Origin: Stenogyne calaminthoides
Taxonomy: Eukaryota; Streptophyta; Magnoliopsida; Lamiales; Lamiaceae
NCBI GenBank assembly: GCA_037126765.1
Contig: JBBCBC010000001.1
Location: 37,990,804 to 38,054,803 of the forward strand
Direction: 5' to 3'
Length of the DNA: 64,000 nucleotides
How positions within the stretch are numbered: the stretch's first letter is position 1; every line of letters starts with the position of its first letter. The notes under the pieces were generated by a model. The model was not told the origin of the DNA and made no database searches. It worked only from the letters and a program-made list of their open reading frames with translations. The position numbers and the translations under genes were made by a program. Shown here piece after piece: positions 10,661 to 22,214 of the stretch.

Positions 10661-12312
10661 TGTTGGGATATTTTAGTTTTGATAAATTATACCAAAACAT
10701 TATCAACTTGTATTTTTGAAGCTAATCTACAGATAACAAGTTGAGAGGGAACGAGAGAACAAGTTGAGGGGGAACTCACGAAATCGACGTAGATGATCGA
10801 GATCGACGAGGTCAAGAGACAAGACCGACGAGATCGATGAGTAAGATGAGTTCCGAGTTAACCGATGAGCCGAGCAAAATCGTAAGAGAAGAAAAGCTAA
10901 GCCACCGATCAAGATCGATGACCGATGACCCGATCGATGACCGGAACATACCGATCGATGATCGGAAGAATGACGAGCCGATCTCGCGGATCGAAGAGCG
11001 CATAAGTTCTATCGTAAAGAAACCCACCGTAAGATCGTAAGAGAAGGTTGCGATCGAAGAGGAGCAGATGAGATCGACGAGATCGACGTGATCGAGATCG
11101 ATATGAAGACGAAGCAGATGATCAAAATCGACGTGATTGAGATCGATGTTCTAAACCGAGCATGCCGACTGATGATATAATCGATCGATCATGTGAAGCC
11201 GACGATCAAAGAGAAGAAATCGACATCGAAACCGTAAATGCATACCGGATCGAAAGAAGTCATCAAAAGAGAAGTCATCTCCGTCATACTCACCGAGAAT
11301 CGAATCGCCGATGATGACTGATTAGCTTCGAAAAAGCTAGTGACCGAGGGTCGATGTCCGAATTGAAAGAGTTGAACTCGATAAGCCCGAGTGTCAAGAT
11401 GCTTTTTCGATAAGGTCCGGCAAGAGAAGTCCGCCAATCAAGAATCCCGAGTCCAAGGAAGCTGAGTTTGAAGAAGCCGAGGATCGCATAATCTCAAGAA
11501 TATACCAAGTTAGATTCAAATTGACGCGACCAATGAGAGGAAGACAACCACTGGAAAAAAGTCGCAAAAAGTTATGAGAATAGTATGGATTTGAATGTAA
11601 TTCCTTCCAACGGTAACATTCAAATCCACACTATAAATACAAGTTCTTCCCTCATTATCAGGGTGGAGAATGTGGAAAAATGCGTGAAACATCCATCAAG
11701 CCAAATCATCTAGCATTCCCACCATAGAACACAGAGAAAGAAATACACGCATATATTCAAGAGTGTTCTAGAACCCAATCTAAGCAACCCACGATGTATC
11801 CTAAGCTTAGAGAGATTTTCCCATCCTTAGCATTGAGGCTAAACAAATGTAAGGGAAAATCTCAACCTAGTTGGAAACCAAACAATCTTATACCCAAACT
11901 CAAGAGTCGGTTAAGTTTGTAGGTGAGTGTGAACTCGGTAAACATCTAGCAATCCCGAAAGGGAGGGTAGGCAATCCCGTGAGGGTGATAAGTCCCGTTT
12001 GAGTGTGAACTCGGTAAACATCTGTTGGGTGTTGGACTAACACGTTAAACTAAGTCCAGTTGGTTAAGTAGGTGCCCCTGTTGATAGGGAAGAGTGGATG
12101 TAGGACTGGTTTGTCCGAACCACTATAAAATCGTGTGTTCTTTACTGCTTTATGTTCTTACTTGTCATATGCATTCGATTATAAGCAAAACAACACACAT
12201 GAGCTTAAAACACAAAAATTGTAATCACTCTGCCCTCTCCCCTGTTTTATATGCATCACACGAAATGTTTGCTTCCGCACGCGCAAATGGGTTTTCAAAA
12301 TCGGGACCATCA
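10661..12312 (+). mobile_element. Solo LTR, copia family A, in intron 1 of the Ulp1-like gene
   Basis: The 1652-bp LTR runs from TGTTGGGATATTTTAGTTT to ..GGGACCATCA, with exact duplications ATATT at 10656-10660 and 12313-12317. Its start, its middle ('gtgcccctgttgataggg') and its end match the LTR at 1937-3393. A TATA-like 'actataaatac' lies at 11630-11640. The interior at 10780-11470 is unusually rich in 'gatcga' motifs. It has the same orientation as the host gene. Confidence 0.85.
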
Positions 12313-12334
12313 ATATTTCCTAAGTATTGATTGT

Positions 12335-12420
12335 GGTATTGCTTACTATTGCTTTTGGTATTGCTTACTATTTCATATGGTATTGCTTAATATTGTTAGT
12401 GATATTGTTGACTATTCGAA
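12335..12420 (+). repeat. 'tggtattgctta' minisatellite in intron 1
   Basis: Four or more copies of 'ggtattgcttactatt'-like units. Related units recur at 14270-14345, 14440-14590, and, on the minus strand, at 16030-17045 and 27955-28045. Confidence 0.7.
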
Positions 12421-14264
12421 TATTAATTCATTTTCTTTATGTGTATATGCAGTGACTTCCTTTCTCAATGTAGACCGAATGGTCTACTCGATTTGATTAC
12501 TTCACTGAATGATCAACAGAGGAAAGACGTTGAGGATATTGGGTTTGGTGGTTTGCTGAAGTTGAGGCTCAGAAAATGTTTCAACCAAAGGATGATCAAG
12601 TGGCTTGTCGATCATTTCAATGGCAGTAGTCGCATGTTGGCATTGGATAATTTCCATCAGTTTTTTGTTATGGCTGACGATGTTTATGACATCTTCATGA
12701 TCCCTAGAAATGAAGGGCATGATGTCCCTTGCTATTCACGCTCGGAAGTCAAGACTTTTCAAGATACATTTTCTGAAAAGTTTAAAATTTATAATAGGGA
12801 CCCAATCCACAAATTGCCTAAAATCATTGCAAATGATCTGAGTGGTGGGGGGGATGACTTTAAAAGGATGTTTGTTCTCTACTCCTTGTGTTCTTTTCTC
12901 TACCCTTCATCCAATAGGTTAGTAAACTTAGCCTACTTGAAAGCTCTTGAGGTTGTAGAAGATATTCCTAAATTGGATTGGTGCACATTAATCTTACAAA
13001 AGTTGTCTGATTCAATTCTTATTTATCACAACAAATTGGTGAAGAATATTAGTGGTTGTGTACTCTTGCTGCAACTAGTCTATATGCATAGGCGGAAATG
13101 GCGTGGCTTTTCTGAACCTAGTTCAATCCCATTGATTCAGCATTGGACATATCAAAAAATGAAGAGTAGATGTGACCAAGAGGACAATGCAAAACAATAT
13201 GGTTACGGGGAGCTAGTGATTGGTTTTTACCCATTGACTGAAAATTGTTTGGTAAAGAGATTTGCATCTACAAATGATGAACAGGATGATGATGCTCATC
13301 AGGTATACGAAATCTTAATAATTAATTTCTTTTACATTACTTATTTTATACATTTTGTTTTGTGTTACTTTGCAGGAGATTAAGGACTTATTAATGACGT
13401 TTCACAAAGATGCAAGAGAATTTTCTGATAAGTATCTTCTGAAACTAACAACATTGTTAGAGGACCTTCATCCCCCTGATCATAACACACAACCGGATCA
13501 AACACCATCTAACTTGTCTAGTACCCAGAAGTTTTTTATGAATAAAAAACTTCATAAGTATGTTGATTACTTGGGTCGGTATGTCACGGTGATGAAACAG
13601 ATGGCTTCTGAGGAGCCAAACTTTAATCTAGTCTCTCCCGATCCCGTACTTTATGAAACAAATCTAAGTGGTAATCCTGAAGATGAATTCAATGATCTTG
13701 GTTTTAATGTAGATCTTGGTTGTGAGAGTGATGAGTTTGAAAAGCAGCCTGCAACTGCTTTGGAACTATCTGATGCTGTAAAATATGTTGGCACAAAGAG
13801 TAAGAGTGTCGGGGATGATGTTGGGCACTTGTTTTGGATGATCAACGACGATGTCGGTCATCTTTCAAAGCTGGTGACATCCAACAAGAAGCTTTATTAC
13901 AATCTTCCCCAAACTTCTTTGGAAGTAGTTGATCTCTGTTTTTTCGAGGGTGGCTCTTCTGTCAATGTGTAAGTAGCAATTTTATTTCACCATTTTTAAT
14001 AATTATGTGTGTTATTTCTATTAAAATTTTAATCTATGTATATATCCTTTTGTTTCAGGGAACAATTTCATCGGTTTGGGGATTTCATTTCTATTACTCG
14101 TTCAGATTTAATGAGTCTGATGCCCAATGCATGCATTTACCTTCCAATTGTCACAACTTGGAGCTTGGAGATAAACAATGGTATCAGTATGGATGATGAA
14201 CGCAGTCGATTCATTTTCAACTTCGAACACAGCGTAAGTATACTGCTTATTGTTCTTTTTTATA

Positions 14265-14680
14265 TTGTTTGGTATTGCTGATAATTATTTTTGGTATTGC
14301 TGATGACTCCTTTTGGTATTGTTGATGACTCTTTTTGGTATTGCTAATTGTTGCTTGTTATATAAACTGTATTTTATCTTTTTGTGTAAATAGAATTGTT
14401 TGAGGAAAATAGTTGAAGAAGAAGAAGATGTTGAAACACTTCCTATTGTATTGGTTATACTTGTAGTATTGTCTAATATTGCTTGTGGTATTGCTGATTA
14501 CTTTTTTTGGTATTGCTGATTACTCCTGTTGGTTTTGCTGATAATTATTTTTGGTATTGCTGATGACTCTTTTTGGTATTGCTAATTGTTGCTTGTTATA
14601 TAAACTGTATTTTATCTTTTTGTGTAAATAGAATTGTTTGAGAAAAATAGTTGAAGAAGAAGATGTTGAAACACTTGTTA
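14265..14680 (+). repeat. Tandem duplication covering an intron end and exon 5
   Basis: About 155 bp, from 'gatgactctttttggtattg' to the start of exon 5 (ending 'gatgttgaaacactt'), occurs twice about 238 bp apart (about 14319-14434 and 14562-14675). The first copy keeps its splice acceptor and exon start but runs into non-coding sequence. The second copy is continued by real exon sequence. The gene therefore has a decoy acceptor. Confidence 0.7.
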
Positions 14681-15699
14681 ATGAGTTCTATTTTGGCTGG
14701 AACTAATGGATGGAAGAGTCTAGAGTCACGTCTTTGTCAGTTGACATGGTTAGTTTTAATAAACTTTTTTGTTTTATTTTATTATTGTATTGATTATAAT
14801 AATTATTAGTATTTTGATTCTTTGCTTGCAGATTTTTGTTCCCTTTTGTCTAGGAGATCATTATGCTATGATTGCCATTAATTTTCTTGATTGAAAGTTG
14901 CAATATTTGGACAATTTGAAGAATGTTGATGAGAATAATATTTTCATTCAATCTGCAAAGATATTGGTAAACTTTTAATTTCTATAGTTAAGTGTCATAT
15001 GATGTTTTTTTATATAAATCTTTAATCTAAAATGCATCATCCGTTTTGTTTTGTTCTTTTTTTTTTAGGGAAAATTGATGTCGAACTTTCTTGAGTCTTA
15101 GGGACATCCAAAAGCCGAAGCCATTTATAGCTATAAATTTGAAATAGTCAAAATGAAATGGCAAACTAGCAAAAGGAATTTAGATTGTGATGTATATATG
15201 ATGCACCTTATGAAATATTTTAATGGTGTCCCTTACACGACAATTGATTTGATTAAGGTATTCTTTCCTTTTAATTTCGTAATTTAAATTTGTTCTCATG
15301 TTTATCATATTTTTTAACCATTTGTTAATTTTGTAAACTGTTTTTTGTAGCCTGATGTTCGACAACTCATAAGAGCAGAAATATGTGCATTTATACTTCT
15401 TTCTAACTTCAATGAAGTTAGAAGTGATATCATCCAGAAAGTGTACAATTTCTATATGAATGAGAAGCCTACCTTGATCGAGCAACTGAAGGCTAAGAAG
15501 AAAGAATATGCTGAGAAGAAACAAGAGAAGAAGAGAAAATTGGCAGCTGAGATGTTGAAGAATGTGAGTGAAGATTTGGGAAGAGGGAAAAGGAGATTAT
15601 GATTTTATGAATGGTTGTGAAATCTGTATTTCAGAAGTGGGGATAAAAATATTACTCCAAAACTATATTTTAGTTTATTTTGGATGTTGACTATAAAGT

Positions 15700-15990
15700 C
15701 TATTTCATTATTGCAAATTCTTGTGTGCACCTTTTAGAATTGAATTTAGAATTGGAACCTTTTAGTTTAAATTGGCACCAATTTAGAATTGGTGCAATTG
15801 AATTTCAATTCAGTTTTTTTTTTGTTTTTACTGGGCCCAACCCGTCCAGGGTCAAAACCCGGCCGGATTGGTTCATGGTTCACCCGGCCCAAATGGGTCA
15901 TGGTTTAGGGTTCATAATTTAGTGTTTAAGGTGTAAGGTTAATGGTTCATCCAAATTAAAATCGAATCCAACTGTACCACACAAACATCA
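15700..15990. mobile_element. MITE-like insertion with 'ggttcatggttca' core
   Basis: The sequence contains 'ccaatttagaattggtgcaa' and a core of 'ggttcatggttcacccggcc', ending near 'tcatccaaattaaaatcgaa'. The same core and ends recur at 56810-57172 and, rearranged, in the foldback at 63559-63965. Exact limits are uncertain. Confidence 0.5.
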
Positions 15991-16029
15991 CTCTTTCATT
16001 ATTTGTGTTGTTGCACATGTACTCTTGAT

Positions 16030-16730
16030 TATGATATAGATAAGCAATACCACATAAAATAAGTTGCAATACGACAAGGAGTAATAAGTAATACCACAAT
16101 AAGAAATAAGCAATACCCATGGAGTAATAAATAATACCACAAGGAGTACTAAGCAATACCACAAGGATTAATCAGCAATATCACAACTTATAAAAACCAA
16201 TACCACATGTAATTAATTGCAATACCAGAGGGAATAAGTTGCAATATTATAAGGAGTATATAGCAACACCACATGGAATAAGTAGCAATACCACATGTAA
16301 GGGAGTAATCAGTAATACCATAAGGTATAAACACTAATACCACATGACATAAGTAGCAATACCAAATGTAATTAGTTGCAATACCAGATGGAATAATTTG
16401 CAATATCATAAGGAGTATATAGCAACACCACATGGAATAAGTAGCAATACCACATGTAAGGGAGTAATCAGTAATACCATAAGGTATAAACACCAATACC
16501 ACATGACATAAGTAGCGATACCAAATGTAATTAGTTGCAATACCAGAGGAAATAAGTTGCAATACCATAAGGAGTATATAGCAATACCACATGGAATAAG
16601 TAGCAATACCACATGTAAGGGAGTAATCAGTAATACCATAAGGTATAAAAACCAATATCACATGACATAAGTAGCAAAACCAAATGTAATTAGTTGCAAT
16701 ACCACATCGAATAAGTTGCAATACCATAGA
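16030..16730 (-). repeat. MULE minisatellite array
   Basis: Units of about 20 bp ('agtagcaataccacatgga') are organised into a higher-order repeat of about 160 bp. Markers of the form 'aagggagtaatcagtaatac' recur near 16298, 16458 and 16617. The array lies between the 3' ends of the two convergent MULE genes. Long reading frames across it are only read-through of the repeat. A smaller block is at 16960-17045. Confidence 0.85.
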
Positions 16731-16734
16731 GAGA

Positions 16735-17157
16735 ATAAAATCTTTGATAATAATAATAAAATAAAATCCATCGTTAACTAGATTAAACTGGGATTAGAAC
16801 CAAACTCCATCGTTCTTCTTTCTCCTTTTAGAACCAAACTCCATCTTTCTTCTTTCTTCTTCTTCTTTGAATTTCATATATATTCTCACCTGTAAATTCA
16901 GTAAAGTCACTAAATGGTAAGATTTTTTTTTTTATAATCAAACAAGAACTATGAAAAATAATCAATAATACCACATGTTATATTCAACAATACCACATTG
17001 AATGTATAGCAATACCACGGGGAATAAGTAGCAATACCAAAGGAATAACTTGAGTCATTTCAGTGAATTCAAGGGGATAAAATTATCAAAACAGAACACA
17101 AACAAGTTTAAATTACTTACTAAATTAAATGGGGCCTAGGTGTTTTAGATCCAAATT
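16735..17157. other. Intergenic region between the convergent MULE genes
   Basis: Pyrimidine-rich sequence with a duplicated 'gaaccaaactccatc' (about 16797 and 16832) and a few minisatellite units. No gene is seen. It should contain the 3' untranslated region of the transposase gene. Confidence 0.5.
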
Positions 17158-19303
17158 CTAAATTTGGGGCAGATTGTGTTGAACTTGTTCTTTTATTCTT
17201 GTTTTTCTCAAAATGACCTTTTTTCTTTTGCTTATTCCCTTCGTTACTGAACGACTAGGATCATGTACCGTTCTAGATGATTCTGATTGTGCATAAGTTT
17301 CTTCTTGCTCGGTACGCATCACTGCCTTCACAACAATCAAATCTCTATTGTGTCCTTCTTCAATTATTCTTCTAGCAGCTTCATTTCCTCTGCCTAACAA
17401 CAGTAAATTGTGTTGCTTCTTTGCCATGTCATTTGTCCAAATGATAGACTCACTCTTCTCCTTTTCCTTTCTTTGAGGTTCCACCTCATCCAACACTTGT
17501 AATCTGGCTTGTTTTGTCCACCTCTTCAAAACATACCTATCAGGTATGCATTCCACCGAGTTCACATTAAGTACTCTCAAGCAATGATAGCAAATCATCC
17601 CGCTCTCTTCAAATTTCATGCAAGCACAATCGATAAACTTTAAAGAAGAATCGAATATAATTCTGCAGCTTGGATCATCACCAATAAATTTAACATCATA
17701 TACATTCGTGGTATCCAGGCTTTCAACTTCTTTGAATGAAACATTAATACTTATTCTGAACTATGCTTCAAAATCTCTAAAAAGAGGTAGTGTGTATACC
17801 TGCGACGTGTGCTTTATCATTCCGTACATTGGACAACTCAATTCAGGTCTAGACCATAAGCAATTGAAATTATCTTTTTGTTCTTCGTCCCTCCAATTTT
17901 GGACAACATTCTTGAAGATCTCATAAAAAGCTGTCAGATTTGTATCTTTCCTAGCTTTTGATCCAATCAAACTATTTGTGCTCTCACTTTGTTGCGATGA
18001 CTTAATTCCAGCCGAAAATAAATTTTTGTTCAGTGTCGTGCACCATTTCTCCTTCAAGCTATATAATCGTGTATACTAAGAATCGTCTGCAAGCTCATAC
18101 TTTGTTACCATCTCTTTCCAAGTCATTTCAAAATGCTCTCTGTTCATACACCCTGATAAGCACTTGTTGAACATTGCTTTCATAGAATTATCGCTCTTTC
18201 ATTTGCCCAATTTTGGTATGGCATTCTGCTGCAAGTGCCAGAGACACAATATGTGCCTAGTTTTAGGGAAAACCTGCATACAATAGTATATAATCAGTAA
18301 ATATGAAACATAGTATTAGTTCATATTCAATATTTAGGGTACCGTACCTTTTCTATACCGTTTGACATCGCCAAATCTTGGTCCGTGAAGATGGAGACTG
18401 GATGTTTTCCTCCCATAGACTTGCCAACCGCTTTGAATAACCATTCAAACGTTTCCGTTTTCTCATCAGAGATGAAGGCACACCCGAACATCACATTCTT
18501 CCAATGACTATTAATACCAACAAAGGGAGCACATATTAGGTCATATTTGTTCGTCCTGTATGTGGTATCGAATACAACGACATCTCCAAAAAGGTCATAG
18601 TCATCCCTCATCGACGAGTCCCACCAAAATATGTTAGCCAACCTTGCTTCACCGTCCAATCTCACACTATAATAAAACTCCGGGTCATTTCCACTTTCTT
18701 CTTCTAATATGTCAATCAAAGTCTATGTATCTCCTGATTCTATCTTGTTCAGATTTAGACGGCTTACGAAGTTCAGGTGATCTCTCATTGTGTGACCAAC
18801 GTGCTCTTTTTCCCCCGCTAAAAACTCCAAGTAATGATAAGATTGGGCAACCTTTATTCCACAAGAGATCATTTGTTCGATAATTTTTGCAGTCTCTTCT
18901 GGTATCTTCCTTTCTGATCTGTGATGATGCCCCCACTCCGGTCTTGTTAAGTTATGATTATGCTACATGACATGTTTCTGAACCTCGTAAATCCCTTCTT
19001 TGTTCCTCTTGACATGCAACAACGCTGGACAATTTGTCCTCGTAATTCCAACTAGTTTCTTCTTCCTTGTTTTTCCACTTGTTGTAGTTTCAACTTCAAC
19101 TTTTTTTTGTTTAATTCCAGCACAAGAGCATAGATAAAATCTTGCCAACTCCATCCCAGTTGTTGAGCTTCTACTAGTTCCTTTCTGTACGCTAAACCCC
19201 GTGGCTCGAGCATGTCTACAATACAATTTGTACATGTCGTCCATACTATTCCTTGTCCTTCCCATCAAACTTCCACTCACATTATCAATGTCGTCATCGT
19301 CCA
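17158..19303 (-). pseudogene. FAR1/MURA-type MULE transposase gene
   Basis: Two main exons (19303-18348 and 18273-17158) join in frame across a 74-bp intron. In order: a FAR1-like DNA-binding domain ('LYCRHARATGFSVQKGTSR', then a C..C and 'HNHNL'), and the MULE transposase core with the first Asp in 'DVVVFDTTYRTNKYD', the second in 'FTDQDLAMSNG', and a plausible Glu in 'QSESTNS'. A SWIM zinc finger follows ('CACMKFEESGMICYH'), then a basic C-terminus. Five in-frame stops (18963-18965, 18723-18725, about 18200, about 18078, 17761-17763) interrupt it, but no frameshift is needed. It would bind the MULE ends and cut them. This copy is dead. An acidic upstream exon candidate lies at 27771-27932, beyond the nested gypsy-like element. 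The phase of that junction does not fit cleanly. Confidence 0.85.
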
Positions 19304-19377
19304 CTATTTTAATAAAATATAAATTTAACACGTGTAAAACCTAAATAACATATATATAAAACTTTTTGTTTAATCGA

Positions 19378-19854
19378 TGCTGTCACCAGATTTATCACAC
19401 GTCAGCATCACCAGATTTATCACACGTTAGCATCACCAGATTTATCACACGTCAGCAGGACGAATTATCACCCGTCAGCAGGACGAATTATCACCCGTCA
19501 GCAGGGCCCACAAAGACCTTAATCGACCCGATCCAACAGGAGGTCAAGGGTCACACAAAAGATGATTTGTCATGCTTTACGCATATGTTTTGTCATGCTT
19601 TATGCACACGATTTGTCGTGCTTAATGATTTGTCATGCTTATGATTTGTCGTGCTGATTCTCTTTATATAAAGGACCTCACCCTTCATTGTAAGAAAACT
19701 CTGGAATGTTTCCCTCATTCCTCTTATATACCAACAACCATATTTCAGGGAAGAACTATGGTTCTTCCCGCAGTGTTCTTGTTCGATTACTTATTTGTTT
19801 GGTGGTCAAATTCAACAAGCCACATCAGAATCGTTAAATATTTGACTATCAACA
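19378..19854 (+). repeat. 5' LTR of the non-coding gypsy-like element
   Basis: Begins TGCTGTCACCAG and ends ..ACTATCAACA. It has three 'catcaccagatttatcacacg'-type units and two 'caggacgaattatcacccg' units. The 3' LTR has one fewer of each (25 + 23 bp, exactly the 48-bp length difference). Confidence 0.9.
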
Positions 19855-19855
19855 A

Positions 19856-19873
19856 TTGGCGCTAGAAGGAGGG
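19856..19873 (+). other. Primer-binding site of the gypsy-like element
   Basis: 'ttggcgctagaaggaggg' begins just after the LTR. TGGCGC is the usual opening of gypsy primer sites. I could not assign the tRNA. Confidence 0.6.
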
Positions 19874-19889
19874 TAGATTGAAAAATTCG

Positions 19890-20880
19890 TCAAGAACAAC
19901 TTCGAATTTTCGAATCCCAAAATCCAAAAAATCTCAAGAACACAACCCAAAATAATCTTCGAAGCCGATCCCTACACTCAGCAAAACCAAACCAAATAAA
20001 CACATACCCTTCATCATCTTCTTCCAAAAAACACAAATCCAGAAAATACAACACCCATATGTGTACATACACCTATACATACAAAAAAAAGGAAGAGAGA
20101 CAGAAATGAAGAATGAGAGCCGTGACACTTGCTTCAACTCCGCCGTCTTTTCGCACATCGCGTCATGAAGACGACTGTATAGGTAGCCGCCAAATGCGTT
20201 GTCGGTGACCGCCTTACCCCACCGGATTCACCGCCCAGCTCTAACGGTGAAACAGTGGCAATCGGGCAGAGCCTCCACCCCACGCCACGTCTCCGAAATC
20301 GGCTTAGCCTCACAAAAATCGCTATCGCCGCCATAGCTCGTGTATCCCCACGCCCACAACATCCACCGTCGCGATTTTTTTTAGGCCACCATCCGACCAC
20401 TCTGCCCCAAAGTCGACGCCTTAATCTTTTCACCTTCGCCGCTTTTTCGGCCCTCGATCGGTACCCCGTGATTTCTACTTCCACCGACTTCGGCGCCACA
20501 TCGTTGGACCCGTGAATGAAGCGGACACGTCCGCCCGATAAGAACGCAGCGTGAAAGGATTTACGACACGCGGGGAAAGCGAGTCAAGGTTTGGTGGGTT
20601 ACACGTTTTCAAGTTGATCAAATCTTAAGTCTTGGGCCTTTTTTGTTATGAAAAAAGAAAGGTCACGGAACATTAAGATTTATGGGCGAACTATTATTTC
20701 CTAAGTAATATTCTCGCCCAACTAGATAAAATTATTGGGCGAGATATAGTTTCTTGGGCGGACTTTTATTTATTTAAGTGTGGAAATTTGGTTATTTCTA
20801 CTAAACCTTTGGGCTTTCTTTGTTCGAGTAGACCTTGACCCATGTCATTTGTGGGCCCAATTTTTTTTGCCCAAAAAAAA
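19890..20880 (-). other. Leader segment resembling an antisense promoter and 5' gene region
   Basis: Read on the minus strand, 20880-20560 has several TGGGCC/GGGCCC motifs like those in housekeeping promoters. It is followed by an ATG at 20499 opening a 121-codon frame (MAPKSVEVEITGYRSR...) and a pyrimidine-rich stretch. I recognise no protein. It could be a captured host gene start, or simply the native GC-rich leader of this family. Confidence 0.3.
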
Positions 20881-21819
20881 AAAAAAAGGTGGACTGCAGC
20901 GGTAAAAGAAAATTAGACGAGCACCCAGAGTCTCGCGAGCTACTCAAAGAATCTACGGGCAGTCCTTTTGCCCACCCAACCAGGTTTATTATGCTTATGT
21001 CCTCGTGGCTTTTCATTCATTCGTTTATTTTCATTTATTTTGGCCGTGCCTATGAATGGTCGCACCTAAGCCGGACGACCCGAACAAAGATGAACGAGCC
21101 GAGCCTTATGTTCATCTGACGAAACAAATCGTACTTACAGATGCCCGCAACAAGCGATCAATGAGTACGGGGTCGCAGCTAAATAAGACGGCCCGAGCAG
21201 AATAATGATCGCAGCAAACATAAGAAGATCACGAAAGAAAAATGGGGGGTTGCACATAAGTTAACCCATCTGGTTGCAGCAAAATAAGACGACCAATCCA
21301 ATCGCAACTAAATAAGACGATTGAAAAACCAAAGAAGTCAGGTTGAACACAAGGACATATATCATGTTCGATTTCATTCAGAAGAAAATGGCACTACCGA
21401 CCAAATTACAAAAAAGCCACTTGGGCTATTTATCTGAGGTCTCCGGCAGGGTGGTGTCGAGCACAACCTTGATAGCGGCGATCAAGAAAAAGGGCTTACC
21501 AGGCAGCGAAAGCATACGGGGCAACCCCGAAGAAATTTCTCTGAGCCTCGCCACCACAGTGAGCACACACCACACCATCAGGCAAACACACGAGAGTTCA
21601 ACATTATACCACTGGGAGAGGATTGTGCTTCGCTTTGCGTGCGAAGCACCCAGCCTTCAAGAAGTGATAGACCTTGAGCCCGGACCAAGATATAAATCGA
21701 CCATCAAGAGGCGAACATCCACCCAGATATCTGAAAGCGAGCATGATTCGCTAAACGCGGCAAATCCCGCCTTTAAAAGTCACCACCTAGATGACAAGCC
21801 GGAGACTTCATACTACCTT

Positions 21820-22210
21820 CTCGGCGACGATTATGCCCGCCTACTCGGCGTAGGCACTACTGCCTTTTCAGTGAAGATTATGCCATCTACTCTCCGGTGA
21901 TCATTCGCCTCATTCTCGGCGACGATTATGCCCGCCTATGGCATTCTGGCACTACCGCCTTCGGTGATGATTATGCCCACCCTCCTTGGCGTGGCACTAC
22001 CATCCCTCGACGCGACGATTATGCCCGGGCATTGCTCGCCCGCCTTTTAAGGGCATGGTCTTTTCAATCCACGATTATGCCCGCCGGCATCACGGCGATG
22101 GCACTGCTTCCTTTTCGACAATGATTATGCCGCCTACCGGGCAGATCGCACTTCCGGCTTATTCTGCCGACGATTATGCCCGCCAGCGAGCGGGCGCCGG
22201 CTCCCGCTAA
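21820..22210 (+). repeat. Tandem array 1 of the gypsy-like element
   Basis: About seven irregular units of roughly 45-80 bp carry 'cgacgattatgcccgcc', often followed by 'ggcactaccgcctt'. The array merges into the 126-bp array. Confidence 0.7.
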
Positions 22211-22214
22211 TCTT

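Larger units (their letters stand above)
10336..15602 (+). pseudogene. MULE-borne Ulp1-like (C48) protease gene, eight exons
   Basis: Coding exons were inferred from canonical GT/AG junctions: 10336-10565, 12453-13302, 13376-13968, 14059-14233, 14632-14748, 14832-14966, 15069-15257 and 15351-15602. They join in frame to 847 codons with no frameshift. The N-terminal 600 residues are the divergent helical domain typical of plant transposon Ulp1 proteins ('GFGGLLKLRLRKCF', 'WSLEINNG'). The catalytic region follows: His in 'GDHYAMIAINF' (exon 6), Asp in 'YLDNL', and Cys in 'NLDCDVYMM' (exon 7), where the usual DCG is DCD. The tail is lysine-rich and coiled-coil-like. In-frame stops occur at about 14703-14707 (TAA), 14892-14894 (TGA) and 15099-15101 (TAG). 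A SUMO-protease-like role is known only for cellular Ulp1. Its role in MULEs is unknown. Confidence 0.8.

Noticed and set aside
10812..11040. Arginine/serine/aspartate-rich frames on both strands
   Set aside because: They come from a 'gatcga'-rich stretch inside a family A solo LTR whose ends and duplication are clear.
16188..16727. 179-codon minus-strand reading frame between the MULE genes
   Set aside because: It is read-through of the 'caataccac' minisatellite. The protein is a hydrophobic repeat with no family resemblance.
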